A program made the position numbers and the translations under genes. This document shows positions 60,130-64,000 of a stretch of DNA of 64,000 bases, piece by piece. How positions within the stretch are numbered: position 1 is the first letter of the stretch; every line of letters begins with the position of its first letter. Under the pieces are notes generated by a model. That model did not search any database. It saw only the letters and a program-made list of their open reading frames with translations, and was not told the DNA's origin. This DNA is from an uncultured Aquimarina sp. (lineage in GTDB: Bacteria > Bacteroidota > Bacteroidia > Flavobacteriales > Flavobacteriaceae), in the NCBI RefSeq assembly GCF_947492965.1, contig NZ_CANLOZ010000003.1, positions 248,001-312,000 of the forward strand, written 5' to 3'.

Positions 60130-60840
60130 ATGAAAAAAATACTTTATATACTAACATTATTAACTATAACGAATAGTTTTTCTCAAAGTACAAAGGAATT
60201 CTTTACTAAATCTGATGCCTTTTTTAAAAAGCATGTTACAGATGGTAGAGTAGATTATAAGACAATAAAAAGTAATCCAGAGACTCTTAATGAGCTATTA
60301 GATATGGCGGCTACTATAAGTGTTTCTAAAAGTGATCCAAAAACCTTTCAGGCATTTTATATTAATGGGTACAACTTATCTGTTATAAAAGGAATAGTAA
60401 ATAATTTCCCAACAAAGTCTCCACTAAAGATTAAAGGGTTTTTTGATAAAACTAAATATACGTTAGCAGGTAAGGAAACTACGCTAAATGATTTGGAGAA
60501 TAAGATACTACGTAAAAATTTCCCAAAAGAAGCCCGTTTCCATTTTGCATTAGTTTGTGCAGGGTTAGGATGTCCTCCAATAATATCAGAAGCGTATACA
60601 CCAGCTTTATTAGATAAACAATTACAACGCCAGACCACGATAGCATTAAACAATCCAAACTTTATAAAAGTAAAAGGTAAGAAAGTACAGCTTTCTCAAA
60701 TTTTCGAGTGGTATAAAGGTGATTTTACTCAGAACGGATCCGAAATTGATTACGTAAATCAGTTTAGAAAAGAAAAGATCCCTTCAAATGCGAGAATCTC
60801 TTACTATCCATATAACTGGTCTCTAAATATCATTAAATAA
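60130..60840 (+). CDS. Secreted DUF547 family protein
   Basis: 236 residues with a signal peptide ending NSFSQ. DUF547 landmarks: VDYKTIKSNPETLNELL, FYINGYNLSVIKGIVNNFPT, KYTLAGKETTLNDLENKILR, ARFHFALVCAGLGCPPIISE, QLQRQTTIALNN and YNWSLNII at the end. Members may be thiol-related enzymes but no activity is established. The CxxxxxCPP in the conserved segment is typical of the family. The next gene starts 66 bases after this stop. Confidence 0.9.
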   Translation: MKKILYILTLLTITNSFSQSTKEFFTKSDAFFKKHVTDGRVDYKTIKSNPETLNELLDMAATISVSKSDPKTFQAFYINGYNLSVIKGIVNNFPTKSPLKIKGFFDKTKYTLAGKETTLNDLENKILRKNFPKEARFHFALVCAGLGCPPIISEAYTPALLDKQLQRQTTIALNNPNFIKVKGKKVQLSQIFEWYKGDFTQNGSEIDYVNQFRKEKIPSNARISYYPYNWSLNIIK

Positions 60841-60906
60841 CAAATCATAATATAAGGTTAACATCTAATAATAACCTAAACTAATTTTTAATAACCTATT
60901 GTAATC

Positions 60907-61794
60907 ATGAAATTTACTAAAAACATTATAACCGCTTTCTGTCTCTTATTAACCGTTTCTTTTGCTTTTGCACAGGATGATGATGATCAGGGTTCGGTAA
61001 TTCAAACATTAACACCCTCTAAATTAATCGGGAAAGGTCAGTATGATATTAAGTGGTTTAATAACCTATATACGGAAACTAAAGATCTTTTCGGACCTAA
61101 CGGAGAAGAAAGAGACATTCCTAGAAATACTTTCTTTACAAGTACTTTAGAAGCTTACACAGGAATTGGAAATAATAAAAGATGGAATATTGGTGCTATT
61201 TTAGAATTTAGATCAAATGCTGTTGGAGGAAGAGATGCTTTGGATGTCTTTAAATTTGATGGAGAAAGAGGTTCTGCAAGATCAGGATTAACATCTATTG
61301 CACCATCGGTAAAATTTGTACCTCTTAAGAATGTAAATAACTTTTCTATTCAAAGTTCATTTTTTATTCCGCTAGTGGATAATGAAACTGAAGATGGTGT
61401 TTTCCTTGATCAAAATGGATTTATTTGGCAAAACCGTTTCTTTTACGACTATACATTTCCTGGAAACAAATTTCAGATTTTTGGAGAATTGAATTCTGAG
61501 TTAAATTTTGGAGATGAGGAAGATAGTTTTGCTAATGATAGTTTACGTTTAACGCCTGGAGTATTTTTTAGTTATTTTCCAAGTTCTAAATTTACAGTAT
61601 TAGCATTAGCTCAGCATTCAGAATTGATTGATTTAGGGAATGATTTTGATCAGAATTTTACTGCACTAGGTGGAGGTGCTAAGTATCAATTGACAAAAGA
61701 ACTGAATATAGAAGCCTTATATACTAATTTTGTTAGAGGAGATAGAACAGGTTTAGGAGAAACTTTTAACATTGGGTTAAGAGCGGTTTTCTAA
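60907..61794 (+). CDS. Putative outer-membrane beta-barrel protein
   Basis: 295 residues, signal peptide ending FAFAQ. The mature sequence alternates hydrophobic and polar residues in 10-12 residue strands (WNIGAILEFRSNAV, LTSIAPSVKFVPL, FSIQSSFFIPLVD, FQIFGELNSELNF, FTVLALAQHSELI) and ends FNIGLRAVF, with a C-terminal Phe typical of barrel insertion. No family recognised; a porin-like role is a guess. Located between DUF547 and the GH113-like gene. Confidence 0.6.
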   Translation: MKFTKNIITAFCLLLTVSFAFAQDDDDQGSVIQTLTPSKLIGKGQYDIKWFNNLYTETKDLFGPNGEERDIPRNTFFTSTLEAYTGIGNNKRWNIGAILEFRSNAVGGRDALDVFKFDGERGSARSGLTSIAPSVKFVPLKNVNNFSIQSSFFIPLVDNETEDGVFLDQNGFIWQNRFFYDYTFPGNKFQIFGELNSELNFGDEEDSFANDSLRLTPGVFFSYFPSSKFTVLALAQHSELIDLGNDFDQNFTALGGGAKYQLTKELNIEALYTNFVRGDRTGLGETFNIGLRAVF

Positions 61795-61830
61795 GATAAT
61801 ATTGTATTTTCAGCGGTATAAAAAATTGAT

Positions 61831-62829
61831 ATGAGACATCTTTTTATGCCGCTGATTTTCGTTTTTTTTAGTAGCTGTTCTGGACAGGAACCAAAAATGA
61901 ACGGGATAAGTTTTGTAGCCTCACCTGATCAGATTGATGAAACACATATAGAACCTGTAGTAAGTGTAAATGCAAATTGGGCTGCAGTGATGCCCTTTGG
62001 GTTTGTGAAAAACCTGAAAGAACCAACAGTAGTTTTTAATATAGAGAGACAATGGTGGGGAGAAAGAGCGGATGGAGCAAAGCGTACGATTGAATTGCTA
62101 AATCAGCGAGGAATCAAAGTAATGCTAAAACCACAGATTTGGGTATGGAGAGGAGAGTTTACAGGTAATATTTCTATGGATTCCGAAGAAGACTGGAAAA
62201 CCTTGCAGAACTCATATGAAGCATTTATTATGTTGTATGCTCAATTAGCAGAGGAACTTAAAGTTCCTGTGTTATGTATAGGTACCGAATTACACAGTTT
62301 TGTACAGAAAAGACCGGAGTATTGGAATCAATTGATTCAAAAAATCAAAGAAGTCTACAAAGGAAAGCTAACCTATGCAGAGAATTGGGATCAGTTTGCT
62401 AAAGTACCTTTTTGGGATCAGTTAGATTACATTGGGATTGATGCATATTTTCCAGTTTCAGAAAGTAAAACACCAACTGTAGAAGAATTAAGAAAAGGTT
62501 GGCAAGTGCATAAAAGTAAGATAGAAAATGTACAAGTTGAGGTGAAAAAGCCTGTACTGTTTACAGAATATGGATACCGAAGTGTACATTTTACAGGAAA
62601 AGAACCTTGGGATTCAAACAGAGTACAAGGAAATATAGATCTGCAAGGTCAGAACAATGCATTAACTGCATTGTATGCAGAGTTTTGGAAAGAACCTTGG
62701 TTTGCTGGTGGTTTTTTATGGAAATGGTATCACAATCATGAAAAGGTAGGAGGAGAAGAGAATAATAGGTTTACTATACAAAACAAACCATCAGAAAAGC
62801 TAATTCAGGAGTTGTATAAAGATGAGTAA
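61831..62829 (+). CDS. GH113-like glycoside hydrolase lipoprotein
   Basis: 332 residues. Lipoprotein signal FVFFSSC (Cys 16). A TIM-barrel of the GH113/beta-mannanase type: WAAVMPFGFV, KVMLKPQIWVWRGEF, the acid/base candidate E153 in CIGTELHSF, TYAENWDQF, YIGIDAYFPV and the nucleophile candidate E246 in VLFTEYGYRS. Both carboxylates are positioned as expected. It would cleave a beta-linked hexose polymer at the cell surface or periplasm. Overlaps the next lipoprotein gene by 8 bases. Confidence 0.82.
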   Translation: MRHLFMPLIFVFFSSCSGQEPKMNGISFVASPDQIDETHIEPVVSVNANWAAVMPFGFVKNLKEPTVVFNIERQWWGERADGAKRTIELLNQRGIKVMLKPQIWVWRGEFTGNISMDSEEDWKTLQNSYEAFIMLYAQLAEELKVPVLCIGTELHSFVQKRPEYWNQLIQKIKEVYKGKLTYAENWDQFAKVPFWDQLDYIGIDAYFPVSESKTPTVEELRKGWQVHKSKIENVQVEVKKPVLFTEYGYRSVHFTGKEPWDSNRVQGNIDLQGQNNALTALYAEFWKEPWFAGGFLWKWYHNHEKVGGEENNRFTIQNKPSEKLIQELYKDE

Positions 62830-63559
62830 AAACAATTATATCGTATGTCTTCTATGTTGCGTTTTATATGCGTGCAACAGTGATGAAAATACGATAGCAT
62901 TAAATACTTCTTTAGCAACGTTAGTAAGTTCTAATGATATAGAAGTAGATAATGTTATTGCATGTGCTTCTGGATCTGAATCTGATGAAAATAGTATCAT
63001 TGCTTACGTTTATCCGAGACCCGAAGCAACTGATATTAGATATTATGAAACCTCTAATATCGATGTAGATAAAAACGATTATAGTAATTACCAAAGAATA
63101 CTCATAGAATCGACGGATTTTTTTAATGGCTACCTTCGAAAGTTTACTAGGAATACAGATGAAGAAAAATGGGTAGTTATAACTTTTTTTGAAGAAGGAA
63201 AACTACACTTATCGAATCCAATTCGATTAAAGCATAAGACGAAACCAACTGAATTTACAAGTGAAGTAAATATTGATTTGGCAACAGAAAGCATGCCAGT
63301 ATTTTCTTGGCAAGATGGGGTGTTTGATGATAATGCTATCTATTTTCAGGTGGTTTCCGATAGTGATAACGAACTACTTTCGGGAACTTATACTTTCGAA
63401 AAACAATTTCAGTATTACAAAACTGAAAATGTAGTGCTTAATATCACCATGGGAACACCACTACCGTTAGAAGCTATAAGCTCTTATAATTTTACACTGA
63501 TGGGTGTTAGTGAAGACAATTGGGTGAACCTTTTGATACAAAAAGAATTTCAACCTTAA
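62822..63559 (+). CDS. Surface lipoprotein of unknown function
   Basis: 245 residues. Signal CVLYAC (Cys 18) followed by NSDEN, an acidic export-like signal. The remainder is beta-rich with no recognised family. Its start overlaps the GH113-like gene by 8 bases, so it is co-transcribed with it and probably acts in the same surface function. Confidence 0.6.
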   Translation: MSKNNYIVCLLCCVLYACNSDENTIALNTSLATLVSSNDIEVDNVIACASGSESDENSIIAYVYPRPEATDIRYYETSNIDVDKNDYSNYQRILIESTDFFNGYLRKFTRNTDEEKWVVITFFEEGKLHLSNPIRLKHKTKPTEFTSEVNIDLATESMPVFSWQDGVFDDNAIYFQVVSDSDNELLSGTYTFEKQFQYYKTENVVLNITMGTPLPLEAISSYNFTLMGVSEDNWVNLLIQKEFQP

Positions 63560-63606
63560 TTTTATTTAGATTTTCCTGTAAGATCATAACATATTTTGCG
63601 TCTACG

Positions 63607-64000
63607 ATGATAAAAAATGTTATGAAGAACATCTTAATAGCACTGATTTTCTTTGCTTATTGCGGAAGTTTTTCTCAAGAAGCTGTTGTCTCAGAATTAC
63701 AAATTACCGGTTTAAAAAGAACCAAGGAATCCTTTATTAGGAAATTGGTAAAAGTAAAACCAGGATCTACCTATGATTCTTTACGAGTAGCAACAGATAT
63801 CGAGAGATTGAAAAGACTTCCTGGTGTAGCAAATGCAGAAGTTGTAGTGAAGCAAAATCGAGATTCCGGATATCAAATTACGTATGCTATTGAAGAAAAT
63901 TTCACCATTATTCCTGGTTTAAGTATTGCTACAGACAATAATGGAGAATTTGCGTATAGAGTTTCACTTTTCGAATTCAACCTATTTGGAAGAAATCAAA
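63607..64000 (+). CDS. Omp85/BamA-like outer-membrane protein, N-terminal part (cut by window end)
   Basis: 131 codons are seen before the window ends. After a signal peptide (ALIFFAYCGSFSQ) comes a POTRA-like domain: VSELQITGLKRTKESFIRKL, VKPGSTYDSLRVATDIERL and LPGVANAEVVVKQ, which is the usual repeat found in BamA, TamA and related exporters, then FTIIPGLSIATDNNGEFAYR and FNLFGRNQ entering a surface-antigen barrel. The start could also be the second ATG at 63622. Function depends on the missing barrel, so only the superfamily is given. Confidence 0.7.
   Translation, partial: MIKNVMKNILIALIFFAYCGSFSQEAVVSELQITGLKRTKESFIRKLVKVKPGSTYDSLRVATDIERLKRLPGVANAEVVVKQNRDSGYQITYAIEENFTIIPGLSIATDNNGEFAYRVSLFEFNLFGRNQ

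Noticed and set aside
1-64000. CRISPR array, prophage or intact IS element
   Set aside because: No spaced repeats, transposase, integrase or phage structural genes were seen in any frame.

Overview
The window is a gene-dense, AT-rich chromosomal stretch from a member of the Bacteroidota, almost certainly a marine Flavobacteriaceae; an Aquimarina-like genus is my guess but is not proved here. The evidence is the set of families present: a DnaE fused to its proofreading exonuclease, paired BlaR1/BlaI genes, DUF6252, DUF4230 and DUF4260 proteins, a mevalonate pathway, lipoproteins with an acidic stretch after the lipobox Cys (CSSDDN, CNNDDN), and promoters of the Bacteroidetes TTTG / TAnnTTTG type. 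No rRNA, CRISPR array, prophage or intact insertion sequence is visible. One tRNA (Asp-GTC) is present.

Layout. 1-6.9 kb: the end of an AraC regulator, then a minus-strand housekeeping cluster (membrane MutS-like ATPase, YjbR, GNAT, DUF4230, DUF4260, cyclase, HemW, RuvC, a TonB-like lipoprotein). 7-12.8 kb: a minus-strand operon with two BlaR1-type M56 receptors, BlaI and a TPR protein, read from one promoter with two palindromes. One receptor has an unusual parvulin-like ectodomain and an apparent frameshift before a SPOR-like tail. 12.9-16 kb: DUF456, a candidate small RNA, tRNA-Asp, DUF58 and thioredoxin. 16.3-21.6 kb: a membrane TPR/HTH regulator divergent from a cholesterol-dependent-cytolysin-like surface lipoprotein, followed by a convergent lipoprotein of unknown family. 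22-27.5 kb: dnaE and a DUF6252 lipoprotein. 27.9-38.9 kb: rpsP-rimM-trmN6, glutaryl-CoA dehydrogenase, a PLP decarboxylase/LysE exporter pair divergent from Lrp, a GDPD/FAD-oxidoreductase/DUF1697 run, and TspO/TetR. 39-44.8 kb: mvaD, a mevalonate-kinase-like gene and a UbiA prenyltransferase, then a nitrilase and an RsuA-type pseudouridine synthase whose catalytic Asp is replaced by Glu. 44.8-47.5 kb: two lipoprotein genes lying exactly between two perfect 33-bp copies of the 3' end of the pseudouridine synthase gene. 47.6-53.6 kb: a PP2C-like protein and a six-gene minus-strand glycosyltransferase operon. 53.8-56.8 kb: two paralogous orphan histidine kinases. 56.9-64 kb: a NapH/NosR-like ferredoxin with an FAD oxidoreductase, DUF547, a putative beta-barrel, a GH113-like lipoprotein, another lipoprotein and the start of an Omp85-like gene cut by the window edge.

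Most promising items: the CDC-like lipoprotein and its divergent regulator; the 33-bp repeat-bounded lipoprotein cassette; the chimeric BlaR1-parvulin receptor with its A10 frameshift and the two-palindrome promoter; the small transcription unit near 14.0-14.16 kb; and the Asp-to-Glu pseudouridine synthase. All functions are inferred from reading sequence; no database search was run.
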